From NCBI RefSeq assembly GCF_017583045.1, contig NZ_JAGFBF010000001.1, positions 558,001-622,000 of the forward strand: a stretch of 64,000 nt of DNA, read 5' to 3'. The stretch's first letter is position 1; the number at the start of each line of letters is the position of its first letter. Source of the DNA: Leucobacter tardus. Its GTDB lineage: Bacteria > Actinomycetota > Actinomycetes > Actinomycetales > Microbacteriaceae. Below are positions 34,790-42,188 of this stretch, piece after piece. The translations under genes were made by a program, and so were the position numbers. The notes under the pieces were generated by a model. That model was not told the DNA's origin and ran no database searches. It was given only the letters and a program-made list of their open reading frames with translations.

Positions 34790-35929
34790 ATGCGACGCTT
34801 CGATCCTGAGATCTGGGCCGGCGGGTTCATGCTCGCGGTGACGCTCGTCCCCGTGACCCCGGTCCTGTTCGGTGCGCTGCCGCTCGATATTCCCCGCGCC
34901 GCGTGGATCGCGATCTACGCCGTTCTGGTGCTCGCGGTGATCGGCGCGTTCTGGGGGGTCGGCGACCGGTGGTGGCCGCGCATCTCGTTCGGGATCGTCG
35001 TCGTCGCCAGCTGGGCGCTCGTGCTCACGGCGACGCACACGGGTCTGCTGCCGGTGCTCTTCGTCGTCACGGTGGCGCTGAGTCCGTATCTCGTGCCGGT
35101 CTGGGTGGGCATCGGGCTCGTCGTGGCGAACTCGGCGGTGCTGACCGTCGCGCTGCTGAGCGTTCCCGATCGCTCGGGTTCGCTCGCCGACGGGTGGGGT
35201 GAACTCGCCCTGGGGCTCGGCTTCTACATCATGATCCAGGCGGCGTCACTGCTCAGCTCGGTGGCGATGCTCCGTGAGCAGCATGCGCGTCGCGAACTCG
35301 CCGAGGCGCACGTGGAGCTGCAGGCGGCGACCGTGCTCCTCGCCGAGTCCGCGCGAGTGAACGAGCGACTGCGCATCTCGAGGGATCTGCACGACCTCAT
35401 CGGACACCAGCTCACGGTGCTCACCCTCGAGCTCGAGGCCGCCAAACACCGGGCCGGCGCGAGTGCGGACGCCGCTGTCGCGGTCTCCGCACACGTGGAA
35501 CGGGCCGGCGGCGTCGCTCGCGACCTGCTCTCGAGCGTGCGCGAGACGGTCGGGGAGCTGCGCACCGAGAGCACCGACCTCGCTGAGACGCTGCAGCGCA
35601 TCGTGCAGGATCTGCGGGAGCCCCGCGTCGAGCTCGACATCGACGCCGACCTCGCGCTCGACGAAGACCGGACGCAGTTGCTCGTGCGCGCGGTGCAGGA
35701 GATCGTGACGAACACGATCAGGCACGCCGAGGCGCGCACGTTGCGCATCGCCGTGCAGGCGACCCCGACGGGTATCGAGCTGCGGGCGCACGACGACGGC
35801 TGGGGAGCCGGGGACGTCGAACCGGGCAACGGATTGCGCGGTCTGCGCGAGCGCTTCGCCGCGTTCGGCGGCGACGTCTCATTCGACGGGTCGCGCGGGT
35901 TCACCGTGGTCGCAAGGGCGGAGCGATGA
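34790..35929 (+). CDS. Sensor histidine kinase, DesK/NarX type
   Basis: 379 residues from ATG 34790. Five or six membrane segments occupy residues 10-165 with almost no extracellular loop, as in intramembrane-sensing kinases. The phosphoacceptor His lies in RISRDLHDLIGHQLTVLTLE, and the ATPase domain has VQEIVTNTIRHAEA and DDGWGAGDVEPGNGLRGLRE. It overlaps its response regulator by four bases and is divergent from an ABC-2 exporter, so it probably senses a substrate of that pump in the membrane. Confidence 0.9.
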   Translation: MRRFDPEIWAGGFMLAVTLVPVTPVLFGALPLDIPRAAWIAIYAVLVLAVIGAFWGVGDRWWPRISFGIVVVASWALVLTATHTGLLPVLFVVTVALSPYLVPVWVGIGLVVANSAVLTVALLSVPDRSGSLADGWGELALGLGFYIMIQAASLLSSVAMLREQHARRELAEAHVELQAATVLLAESARVNERLRISRDLHDLIGHQLTVLTLELEAAKHRAGASADAAVAVSAHVERAGGVARDLLSSVRETVGELRTESTDLAETLQRIVQDLREPRVELDIDADLALDEDRTQLLVRAVQEIVTNTIRHAEARTLRIAVQATPTGIELRAHDDGWGAGDVEPGNGLRGLRERFAAFGGDVSFDGSRGFTVVARAER

Positions 35930-36570
35930 CCCGCGTCGTCGTGGTCGACGATCAGGCACTGGTGCGTCAGGGGATCCGGACGCTGCTCGAACTGGCCGGC
36001 GTCGACGTCGCCGGTGAGGCGGCCGACGGGGGTGAAGCACTGGCAGTGATTGCTCAGTGCGATCCCGATGTCGTGCTGCTCGATCTGCGCATGCCGGGGC
36101 ATGACGGCATCTGGACGCTGCGGCAACTGCGGGAGCGCGAGGTCGACGTGCCCGTGCTCGTGCTCACGACGTTCGACGACGACGCCCTGGTGCTCGAGGC
36201 GTTGCACGCCGGGGCGCGCGGGTACCTGCTGAAGGATGTCACCCTCGAGCGCCTCACCCGCGCGGTCGACGTGCTCGCCGACGGCGGCACGCTCATCGCC
36301 CCGACGATCACCGAGCGGCTGCTGCGCACGATCCGGTCGACGCCGCCCCCGCTCGGGTCCCCGGACGCACCGCTCGAATCGTTGACGGATCGCGAGCTCG
36401 AGGTGCTCCGACTGATGGCCGAGGGGTACGGCAACCGCGAGATCGCCGAAGCGCTGTTCCTCGCCGAAGGTACTGTGAAGAACCGGGTGTCCGTCATTCT
36501 GCTGAAGCTCGGCGCCCGGGACCGCACCAAGGCCGTCCTGCGCGCACTGCACGAGGGGGTCCTCGACTGA
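35926..36570 (+). CDS. NarL/LuxR-family response regulator
   Basis: 214 residues. The receiver domain has acidic residues in VVVDDQALVR, the phospho-acceptor Asp in DVVLLDLRMPG and the Lys in GYLLKDVTLERL. The C-terminal LuxR helix-turn-helix is LTDRELEVLRLMAEGYGN then REIAEALFLAEGTVKNRVSV. The start overlaps the kinase stop. It probably binds the inverted repeat upstream of the kinase. Confidence 0.93.
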   Translation: MTRVVVVDDQALVRQGIRTLLELAGVDVAGEAADGGEALAVIAQCDPDVVLLDLRMPGHDGIWTLRQLREREVDVPVLVLTTFDDDALVLEALHAGARGYLLKDVTLERLTRAVDVLADGGTLIAPTITERLLRTIRSTPPPLGSPDAPLESLTDRELEVLRLMAEGYGNREIAEALFLAEGTVKNRVSVILLKLGARDRTKAVLRALHEGVLD

Positions 36571-36613
36571 GGACGACGCCTCGCGGCATATTCCGCTTCC
36601 AGGTCGCATCGCC

Positions 36614-36619
36614 TATTCT
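36614..36619 (+). promoter_or_regulatory. -10 hexamer TATTCT of a 55-residue gene
   Basis: TATTCT ends six bases before ATG 36626, which supports the small gene downstream as a leaderless transcript. Confidence 0.5.
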
Positions 36620-36625
36620 CAGAGC

Positions 36626-36793
36626 ATGGAAACGAAGACCGTCGACGGAGTGACCTACACCCTCACTCGTCGCGACGCCCCGCAGAACGACCTGCACAAC
36701 TGGTACTGGCTCGGGTCGGACGGCACGGTGCTCGAGCTCGACGAGCCGGAGCAGCGCGCGCTGCGCGCCAGCGACGTCATCCTCGACGAGTAG
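36626..36793 (+). CDS. Small 55-residue protein, unknown
   Basis: The frame ATG 36626 to TAG 36793 encodes 55 residues, starting METKTVDGVTYTLTRRDAPQ with NWYWLGSDGTVLELDEPEQR in the middle and an acidic end. Codon third positions are G/C-rich as in neighbouring genes, and a good -10 box stands at leaderless spacing. It is acidic, without signal peptide or membrane segment. No family recognised. It is separate from the two-component operon by 55 bases. Confidence 0.6.
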   Translation: METKTVDGVTYTLTRRDAPQNDLHNWYWLGSDGTVLELDEPEQRALRASDVILDE

Positions 36794-36837
36794 CACTGCT
36801 CGCCGAGCGGCCAATGCGTACGGACAGCACCTGCAAC

Positions 36838-36856
36838 TAAGGTTCGCCATACCTCA
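36838..36856. promoter_or_regulatory. DtxR/IdeR-like iron box, distal
   Basis: TAAGGTTCGCCATACCTCA agrees with the 19-base palindromic DtxR consensus at about 14 positions. It lies 34 bases upstream of a better box before dps. Confidence 0.5.
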
Positions 36857-36889
36857 CAAAGCTGCTCTCATCTGCATTTTTCACCGTCT

Positions 36890-36908
36890 TTAGGTCAGCC
36901 TAGCCTTG
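36890..36908. promoter_or_regulatory. DtxR/IdeR-like iron box, proximal
   Basis: TTAGGTCAGCCTAGCCTTG agrees with the DtxR/IdeR consensus at about 15-16 of 19 positions. It abuts the -35 region of dps, so bound regulator would affect polymerase entry. Confidence 0.68.
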
Positions 36909-36909
36909 C

Positions 36910-36937
36910 TTGCGAACGAATCTCAGAAGCGTATTCT
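36910..36937 (+). promoter_or_regulatory. Promoter of dps
   Basis: TTGCGA (36910-36915) and TATTCT (36932-36937) are spaced by 16 bases and lie 43 bases before the dps start. Confidence 0.5.
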
Positions 36938-36980
36938 TGAGGCAGTAGCGGGCACGAGGCCCGGTGAGAAGGAGGCAGAC

Positions 36981-37469
36981 ATGAAGACCGAACAGGCACA
37001 GTCGAAGACCGGTGACAACGGGTTCAACCGCCCCTCGGGTGTCGCACAGTACCTCACCCCCGTGGTGCAGGATCTGGTGGCGCTGCACGTGAACGGCAAG
37101 CAGGCCCATTGGCACGTGCGCGGTCACAACTTCATCGGCGTGCACGAGTTCCTCGACGACGTCGTATCGCACGCTCAGGACGCTGCAGACACAGTCGCCG
37201 AGCGGATCGTCGCTCTGGGTCTCCCCGTCGATGCCCGGGTCGAGACCGTGGCGAAGAAGACCACCACGCCGACACTGTCCGACGGTTTCCAGAAGTCGGA
37301 TGTCACGATCCGCGAGATCGTCGCGCAGATCGATGCGACCTCCGAGACGGTTCTCGAAGCCGTCCGCGGGCTCGAAGAGCTCGATCCGGTGAGCCAGGAC
37401 ATCGTCATCGCGGTGGCCCAGCAGCTCGATAAGGATCGTTGGTTCCTCTTCTCCCACATCGCCGAGTAA
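36981..37469 (+). CDS. dps: Dps-family ferritin-like DNA-protection protein
   Basis: 162 residues. ATG 36981 follows AAGGAGG. The intersubunit ferroxidase site is complete: KQAHWHVRGHNFIGVHEFLDD supplies His and Asp/Glu ligands, and the second helix carries the DDVVSHAQDAADTVAERI segment. It stores iron and shields DNA from peroxide as a dodecamer. Two DtxR-like boxes upstream suggest iron-dependent control. A long terminator hairpin follows. Confidence 0.93.
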   Translation: MKTEQAQSKTGDNGFNRPSGVAQYLTPVVQDLVALHVNGKQAHWHVRGHNFIGVHEFLDDVVSHAQDAADTVAERIVALGLPVDARVETVAKKTTTPTLSDGFQKSDVTIREIVAQIDATSETVLEAVRGLEELDPVSQDIVIAVAQQLDKDRWFLFSHIAE

Positions 37470-37482
37470 TCCGCTACTCGTT

Positions 37483-37528
37483 CGAACGGCCCCCGCTGCA
37501 CCGATCACGGTGCGTCGGGGGCCGTTCG
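37483..37528 (+). terminator. Terminator of dps
   Basis: Perfect 13-bp arms CGAACGGCCCCCG and complement with an inner GCACC/GGTGC stem, 13 bases after the stop codon. Confidence 0.85.
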
Positions 37529-37579
37529 CGTGCGAGGCGGGCTGCTCACCCGCGACTGGGCAGTCTCCGCGACGGCGGC

Positions 37580-37585
37580 TAGAGT
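37580..37585 (+). promoter_or_regulatory. -10 hexamer TAGAGT of the YajQ-family gene
   Basis: TAGAGT ends six bases before ATG 37592 without a ribosome site; leaderless. Confidence 0.5.
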
Positions 37586-37591
37586 ATCGGC

Positions 37592-38080
37592 ATGGCTGAT
37601 TCTTCGTTTGACGTAGTGAGCAAGATCGACGGCATGGAGGTCGAGAACGCGGTCAACCAGGCCCGCAAGGAGATCGAGCAGCGATACGACTTCAAGGGTG
37701 TCGGCGCCGATGTGACGCTGAGCGGTGAGGCGATCCTCATCAAGGCGAACACCGAAGAGCGGGCGAACGCCGTACTCGACGTGCTTCAGTCGAAGTTCAT
37801 CAAGCGGGGTCTCTCGCTGAAGTCGCTCGAAACCGGCGACCCGTTCGCGAGCGGCAAGGAATACCGCATCGAGTCGAAGCTCAAAGAGGGCATCGATCAG
37901 CCCACCGCGAAACAGCTGAACAAGCTGATCCGCGATGAGGCACCGAAGACCGTGAAGAGCCAGATCCAGGGTGACGAACTGCGGGTGAGCTCGAAGAGCC
38001 GTGACGATCTGCAGGACACGATCACGCTGCTGAAGGGGGCCGATGTCGACGTCGCCCTCCAGTTCGTCAACTTCCGCTGA
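37592..38080 (+). CDS. YajQ-family cyclic-dinucleotide/nucleotide-binding protein
   Basis: 162 residues. Family start ADSSFDVVSKIDGMEVENAV, then YDFKGVGADVTLSG and the C-terminal KSQIQGDELRVSSKSRDDLQ. Two ferredoxin-like repeats are implied. Some proteobacterial members bind cyclic di-GMP and act as transcription co-factors; binding in actinobacteria is not established. Single gene, probably leaderless. Confidence 0.92.
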   Translation: MADSSFDVVSKIDGMEVENAVNQARKEIEQRYDFKGVGADVTLSGEAILIKANTEERANAVLDVLQSKFIKRGLSLKSLETGDPFASGKEYRIESKLKEGIDQPTAKQLNKLIRDEAPKTVKSQIQGDELRVSSKSRDDLQDTITLLKGADVDVALQFVNFR

Positions 38081-38136
38081 GTCCGCGGCGCACTGAGCTG
38101 AACATTGGCTCCGCGACGCGGCAAGGGCCATCCGGA

Positions 38137-38142
38137 TAGACT
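38137..38142 (+). promoter_or_regulatory. -10 hexamer TAGACT of the DUF3151 gene
   Basis: TAGACT ends six bases before GTG 38149; leaderless spacing, which also supports the GTG as start. Confidence 0.5.
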
Positions 38143-38148
38143 GATCTG

Positions 38149-38592
38149 GTGATCGGCGAAAACCTGCTCGGCCCCGAGCCCACTCGGCTCGCAGCCGAAC
38201 CCACTGTGACCGAGGCGCTGCACGACGGCGCCGATCCGCACGGACTGGTGCGGGAGCACCCCGAGTCACCGCTCGTCTGGGCGGAGCTCGCGGATCTCGC
38301 CGACGCCGGTGGCCGCGAAGTCGAGGCGTACGCCTACGCCCGCGTCGGGTATCACCGCGGGCTCGACGCCCTCCGCAAGTCGGGGTGGCGCGGTGCCGGG
38401 CCGATTCCCTGGGATCACGAGCCGAACCGGGGTGTGCTGCGCGCGCTGTATGCGCTGCGTCGTGCCGCCGGCCGCATCGGCGAGGAGTCGGAGGTCGAGC
38501 GCCTGACCGAGTTCCTGAACGGTGCCGATCCGTCCGCGATCGAGCGCATCGAAGCGCGTGAGCGCGCGCAAGCAGAAGCAGAAAGAGGCTGA
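38149..38592 (+). CDS. DUF3151 family protein
   Basis: 147 residues, GTG 38149. Helical, TPR-like: [40 protein letters not shown] and [20 protein letters not shown] are the conserved blocks of this actinobacterial family. Function is not known. It ends one base before the purA start, the common actinobacterial order, so the two are probably co-transcribed. Confidence 0.85.
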   Translation: MIGENLLGPEPTRLAAEPTVTEALHDGADPHGLVREHPESPLVWAELADLADAGGREVEAYAYARVGYHRGLDALRKSGWRGAGPIPWDHEPNRGVLRALYALRRAAGRIGEESEVERLTEFLNGADPSAIERIEARERAQAEAERG

Positions 38593-38593
38593 C

Positions 38594-39880
38594 ATGCCAG
38601 CTGTCCTGATCACCGGTGCCCAGTGGGGCGACGAGGGGAAGGGGCGCGCGACCGATCTGCTCGGCAGCCGCGTCGACTACGTCGTCAAGTTCAACGGGGG
38701 CAACAACGCCGGCCACACGGTCGTCGTCGGTGCAGAGAAGTACGCACTCCACCTGCTGCCCTCCGGCATTCTCACGCCCGGCGTGACTCCGATCATCTCC
38801 AACGGTGTCGTGGTCGACCTCGACGTGCTCAAGGAGGAGCTCGACGGGCTCTCCGGGCGCGGCGTGGACGTGTCGAAGCTGAAGCTCAGCGCCAATGCGC
38901 ACGTCATCACGGCGTACCATCGCACCCTCGACAAGGTCACCGAGCGCTTCCTCGGCAAGCGTCAGATCGGCACGACCGGACGCGGCATCGGCCCGGCGTA
39001 CGCCGACAAGATCAACCGCGTCGGCATTCGCGTGCAAGATCTCTTCGACGAGAACATCCTGCGCCAGAAGGTCGAGGCCGCGCTCGACTTCAAGAACCAG
39101 ATCCTCGTGAAGATCTACAATCGTCGCGCCATCGAGGCCGACGAGGTCATCAACGACCTGATCCAGTACCGCGAGATGCTCGAGCCGATGGTGTGCGACA
39201 CCGGGTTGCTGCTGCACGAGGCCATGCAGGCGGGCAAGAACGTGCTTTTCGAGGCGGGCCAGGCGACGATGCTCGACATCGATCACGGCACCTACCCGTT
39301 CGTGACCTCGTCGAATGCCACCGCCGGCGGGGCGAGCACGGGCTCCGGGCTGCCGCCGCACAGCATCGACCGCGTCATCTCGGTGATCAAGGCGTACACG
39401 ACCCGCGTCGGCGCCGGCCCGTTCCCCACCGAACTCTTCGACGAGTACGGCGACCACCTCGCTCAGGTCGGCCACGAGTTCGGCACGACGACGGGTCGCC
39501 CGCGGCGGTGCGGATGGTACGACGCCCCGATCGCGCGGTACGCCGCCCGCATCAACGGCGTCACCGACTTCGTGCTCACGAAGCTCGACGTGCTCTCCGG
39601 GCTCGAGACGATCCCGGTCTGCGTCGCCTACGACGTGAACGGCGTGCGTCACGACGAGGTGCCGGTCAATCAGACCGACTTCCACCACGCGAAGCCGATC
39701 TACGAAGAGTTCCCCGGGTGGACCGAGGACATCACGACCGCGCGCCGATTCGAGGACCTGCCGCAGAACGCGCAGGACTACATCCTGGCGCTCGAGCGGA
39801 TGAGCGGATCCCGCATCTCCGCGATCGGCGTCGGCCCGGAGCGCGAGCAGGTCGTGGTGCGCCACGATCTGCTGGACTAG
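38594..39880 (+). CDS. purA: Adenylosuccinate synthetase
   Basis: 428 residues, the usual length; ATG 38594 follows AGAAAGAGG. The GTP P-loop is [14 protein letters not shown] with the catalytic Asp, and [12 protein letters not shown] carries the catalytic His. [18 protein letters not shown] and [12 protein letters not shown] are further signatures. It joins IMP and aspartate with GTP in AMP synthesis. In the IMP-site region one signature residue varies (GRATD for GKIVD), which is also seen in related actinobacteria. Confidence 0.97.
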   Translation: MPAVLITGAQWGDEGKGRATDLLGSRVDYVVKFNGGNNAGHTVVVGAEKYALHLLPSGILTPGVTPIISNGVVVDLDVLKEELDGLSGRGVDVSKLKLSANAHVITAYHRTLDKVTERFLGKRQIGTTGRGIGPAYADKINRVGIRVQDLFDENILRQKVEAALDFKNQILVKIYNRRAIEADEVINDLIQYREMLEPMVCDTGLLLHEAMQAGKNVLFEAGQATMLDIDHGTYPFVTSSNATAGGASTGSGLPPHSIDRVISVIKAYTTRVGAGPFPTELFDEYGDHLAQVGHEFGTTTGRPRRCGWYDAPIARYAARINGVTDFVLTKLDVLSGLETIPVCVAYDVNGVRHDEVPVNQTDFHHAKPIYEEFPGWTEDITTARRFEDLPQNAQDYILALERMSGSRISAIGVGPEREQVVVRHDLLD

Positions 39881-39889
39881 GCGGCGCAC

Positions 39890-40195
39890 GTGTCGGAGCG
39901 GACGCCCGAGGAGCAGCTGCAGCGCCTGCGCTCGAGCATCGACAACATCGATGCAGCGCTCGTGCACATGCTCGCCGAGCGGTTCAAGGCGACGCAGCAG
40001 GTCGGTGAGCTGAAGGCGGAGCATCGCATGCCGCCGTCCGATCCGGCGCGCGAGGCGCGGCAGATCGAACGTCTGCGCGAGCTCGCGGAGGCGGCGCACC
40101 TCGACCCCGAGTTCGCTGAGAAGTGGTTCAATTTCGTCGTGGCCGAGGTGATCCAGCACCACACGCGGATCGCGGACGAGGCGGCCGCCGAGTAG
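39890..40195 (+). CDS. Chorismate mutase, AroQ class
   Basis: 101 residues, GTG 39890. A single all-helical AroQ domain: LQRLRSSIDNIDAALVHMLA, RFKATQQVGELKAEH with the catalytic Arg and Lys, and PAREARQIERLRELAEAA. It rearranges chorismate to prephenate for Phe/Tyr synthesis. It is free-standing, with no DAHP synthase or prephenate dehydratase fusion, like the partner-activated mutase of mycobacteria. Cytoplasmic: no signal peptide. Confidence 0.92.
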   Translation: MSERTPEEQLQRLRSSIDNIDAALVHMLAERFKATQQVGELKAEHRMPPSDPAREARQIERLRELAEAAHLDPEFAEKWFNFVVAEVIQHHTRIADEAAAE

Positions 40196-40212
40196 TCCCG
40201 GGTGCGCGGGCG

Positions 40213-41391
40213 CTAGGGAGTCTCGGCCGAGAGCACGAGACGATCCGGTGCTCCGCTCGATGCGCCGAAACGGTTCGGGTGCATGAACGCGATGTCTTCC
40301 TGCACCGCGACTCCGGTCGCCAGGTCGGCCGCCGCGGCGCCGAGCGCGGGGGCCATCTTGAACCCGTGCCCTGAGAGTCCGACGGCCGCGATGAGGCCGT
40401 CGAGACCGTCGATCTCGCCGAGCAGTGCGGTGTCGTCGCTGGTGTAGGCGTCGGCGCACGGGCTCACCCGAACCGCCCGCGGTTCGACACCCGGCAGATA
40501 GTCCCGCACGTACCGGGTGACGGTGTCGATGTACTCGGGGTGCACCGCCATCGGATGGTCGTAGTGGTCGACGGGCGGCAGGTAGACGCTGCCCGCGACC
40601 TTGATGGTCCACCCGTCGCTCGACGGGAACCCGTAGAAGCTGCCGTCCGGTTCGTTGCGCAGAAAGATGGTCTGCTCGCCGGCAGCGGCGTAGGCCGCGG
40701 GGTCCCGCAGCGGGAACCAGGTGAGCACCTGCGGGCGGATCTCGGTGCGGGCGCCGAGATCGCGGCTGAACTGCCGGGCCCCGGTTCCGGTCGACACGAT
40801 GACGCGCGGGGCGGTCAGGGTGCCTTCACCCGTGCGGACGGTCCAGGCGTCGCCGTCGCGCACGATCTCGTGCACCTCGCGCTGCTCGAGGAAGGTGGCG
40901 CCGTGCCGCTGGGCGGCCTGCACCGCGCTGAGCACGGCCCGCTCGCTCTTGAGATACCCGCTCTGCGGGTCGAACAGGGCGAGCGAGTCGGCATCGAGCC
41001 GGTGCATCGGCAATCGCGCTGCAGCGGCGTCGCCCGAGAGGAGTTCGAAGTCGTAGTCCTGATCCTGCGTGGACTCGAGCAGCCGCTCGAACGACGGGAC
41101 CCCGCGGCGGCCGATCGTGACGCCACCGCAGATGCGCAGCAGGTCGGTGCCGCTCTCCGACTCGAGCTCGCGCCAGAGCGACACGGCGCGGGAGAGAATG
41201 CCGCGGTAGTGGCTGCCCTCGCGGTAGATGGTGCGGAAGAGCCGCGATTCGCCGGCGTAGGCCGAGAACGGACCGGGAATCGTCGAGCGATCCACGGCGA
41301 TGACCCGGTGGCCCCGCTTCGCGAGCTGCCACGCGGCCATCGTGCCGACCGAGCCCGCACCGACGACGATCACGTCGGCGTGCAGGTTCAT
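40213..41391 (-). CDS. SolA-type FAD-dependent oxidase (N-methyl amino acid oxidase)
   Basis: 392 residues. The N-terminal FAD Rossmann motif is DVIVVGAGSVGTMAAWQLAK; SAYAGESRLFRTIYREG is the MTOX/sarcosine-oxidase segment. The cysteine that binds FAD covalently in the family is in VSPCADAYTSDDTALLG, and GLSGHGFKMAPALG is the C-terminal signature. It should oxidise N-methyl-amino acids such as N-methyltryptophan or sarcosine. A GntR-like palindrome lies upstream of the start. Confidence 0.87.
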   Translation of the reverse strand: MNLHADVIVVGAGSVGTMAAWQLAKRGHRVIAVDRSTIPGPFSAYAGESRLFRTIYREGSHYRGILSRAVSLWRELESESGTDLLRICGGVTIGRRGVPSFERLLESTQDQDYDFELLSGDAAAARLPMHRLDADSLALFDPQSGYLKSERAVLSAVQAAQRHGATFLEQREVHEIVRDGDAWTVRTGEGTLTAPRVIVSTGTGARQFSRDLGARTEIRPQVLTWFPLRDPAAYAAAGEQTIFLRNEPDGSFYGFPSSDGWTIKVAGSVYLPPVDHYDHPMAVHPEYIDTVTRYVRDYLPGVEPRAVRVSPCADAYTSDDTALLGEIDGLDGLIAAVGLSGHGFKMAPALGAAAADLATGVAVQEDIAFMHPNRFGASSGAPDRLVLSAETP

Positions 41392-41548
41392 TTCCGGTCT
41401 CGCTCTCGGGGCAGCGTGTCGATCACGTCGACGGAGATGCGTTTCGGGCGGGGGAGCTGCAGTGTCACCGGGGTTCCAATCTCGCAGGCGAGGAGTCGTC
41501 GGGTGACCGGGGTGGGCGGGCGTCGCTGCCGTGCCGCGGTCTCCCGCC

Positions 41549-41578
41549 AGGCTAGAACCGCCGCAGTATGATTGTCAA
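41549..41578 (-). promoter_or_regulatory. Promoter of the SolA-type oxidase gene
   Basis: On the minus strand TTGACA (41573-41578) and TAGCCT (41549-41554) are spaced by 18 bases. The transcript would have a leader of about 150 bases before ATG 41391. Confidence 0.6.
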
Positions 41579-41590
41579 CAATTTACAATC
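41570..41590. promoter_or_regulatory. Palindromic operator GATTGT-N9-ACAATC
   Basis: Perfect 6-bp arms flank CAACAATTT and overlap the -35 box of the oxidase promoter. The half-sites TTGT/ACAA resemble GntR/FadR-type operators, so it is probably a repressor site. The regulator is not encoded in the immediate neighbourhood. Confidence 0.55.
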
Positions 41591-41641
41591 GACGTGAACG
41601 CGGTGAGCGCGTCGGAAGACTTCCCGGTGCGCCGCAAGCGG

Positions 41642-41923
41642 TCAGTTCGCCTCGGACTCCTCGGTGGCGGTGTCGCCCGACAGCTCGTCGTCGACGACCT
41701 CTTCCTCGAGATTCCAGATCGGGTCGCCGCTGTCGCTCTCGGCGAGTCTCAAGAGGAGTGCGTGATGATCGGGCTCATCGTCGCCCAGGATCTTGCGCCC
41801 GCGCTCGATGACCTCGGCGCGCGTCGCATCCGAGCCCAGCTCGGTACGCGCGTCGGAAAGCGCCCACCGGTAGCTCTCAAGCGCGGCGTGCAGTTCGTCC
41901 TCGGTGATGTGCGTCTGATCCAT
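41642..41923 (-). CDS. Small acidic protein, unknown
   Basis: 93 residues from ATG 41923, behind GGGAGG. Strongly acidic, with the blocks TEDELHAALESYRWALSDAR, EVIERGRKILGDDEPDHHAL and a Glu/Asp-rich C-terminal tail (NLEEEVVDDELSGDTATEES). No cysteines, signal peptide or membrane segments. I recognise no family. It is convergent with nothing and separated from the oxidase gene by its promoter. Confidence 0.65.
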   Translation of the reverse strand: MDQTHITEDELHAALESYRWALSDARTELGSDATRAEVIERGRKILGDDEPDHHALLLRLAESDSGDPIWNLEEEVVDDELSGDTATEESEAN

Positions 41924-42034
41924 GCCCCACCTCCCTGAGCGGAGTTCCGGCCCCGACGCGGTGTCGGACTGTACCGGCTGCGCTCAGCCTAACGCCGGAG
42001 CACGGGTCGGTGAAAGTCCAGTCCGAGCCGCCCG

Positions 42035-42130
42035 CGGGTTCGGTGGAGAACCCGTTCGCAGGTGGTACCTGGGTACGAGTCTGACCGAAGAGGTCGGTAC
42101 CTGCAGGGGATCCGGACCACCCCCGGTGGT
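42035..42130 (+). ncRNA. Structured leader upstream of an ABC exporter operon, unassigned
   Basis: Several stems can be drawn in the leader before ATG 42189. CGGGTTC/GAACCCG closes a six-base loop (42035-42054), GCAGGT (42058-42063) pairs with ACCTGC (42099-42104), GACC/GGTC (42083-42095) forms an inner hairpin, and ACCACC/GGTGGT (42116-42130) follows. GGTACC at 42064 and 42096 can pair with each other instead, giving mutually exclusive folds. I match it to no known riboswitch. It may be an attenuator or cis-regulatory RNA. Confidence 0.4.
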
Positions 42131-42188
42131 TCGTAAGTTGGGACTCACCGTCGACACCGACGACACCGCCCGCGATCCGAGGAGCATC

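Noticed and set aside
37505-40612. A 1035-codon open frame on the minus strand
   Set aside because: It runs antisense to YajQ, DUF3151, purA and chorismate mutase, has low-complexity Arg/Asp/Val composition and no motif; it is a GC-bias shadow.
42001-42120. Cobalamin, FMN or RNase P RNA in the exporter leader
   Set aside because: GGTGAAAGTCC recalls parts of these RNAs, but the B12 box, the FMN core and the RNase P core are absent.
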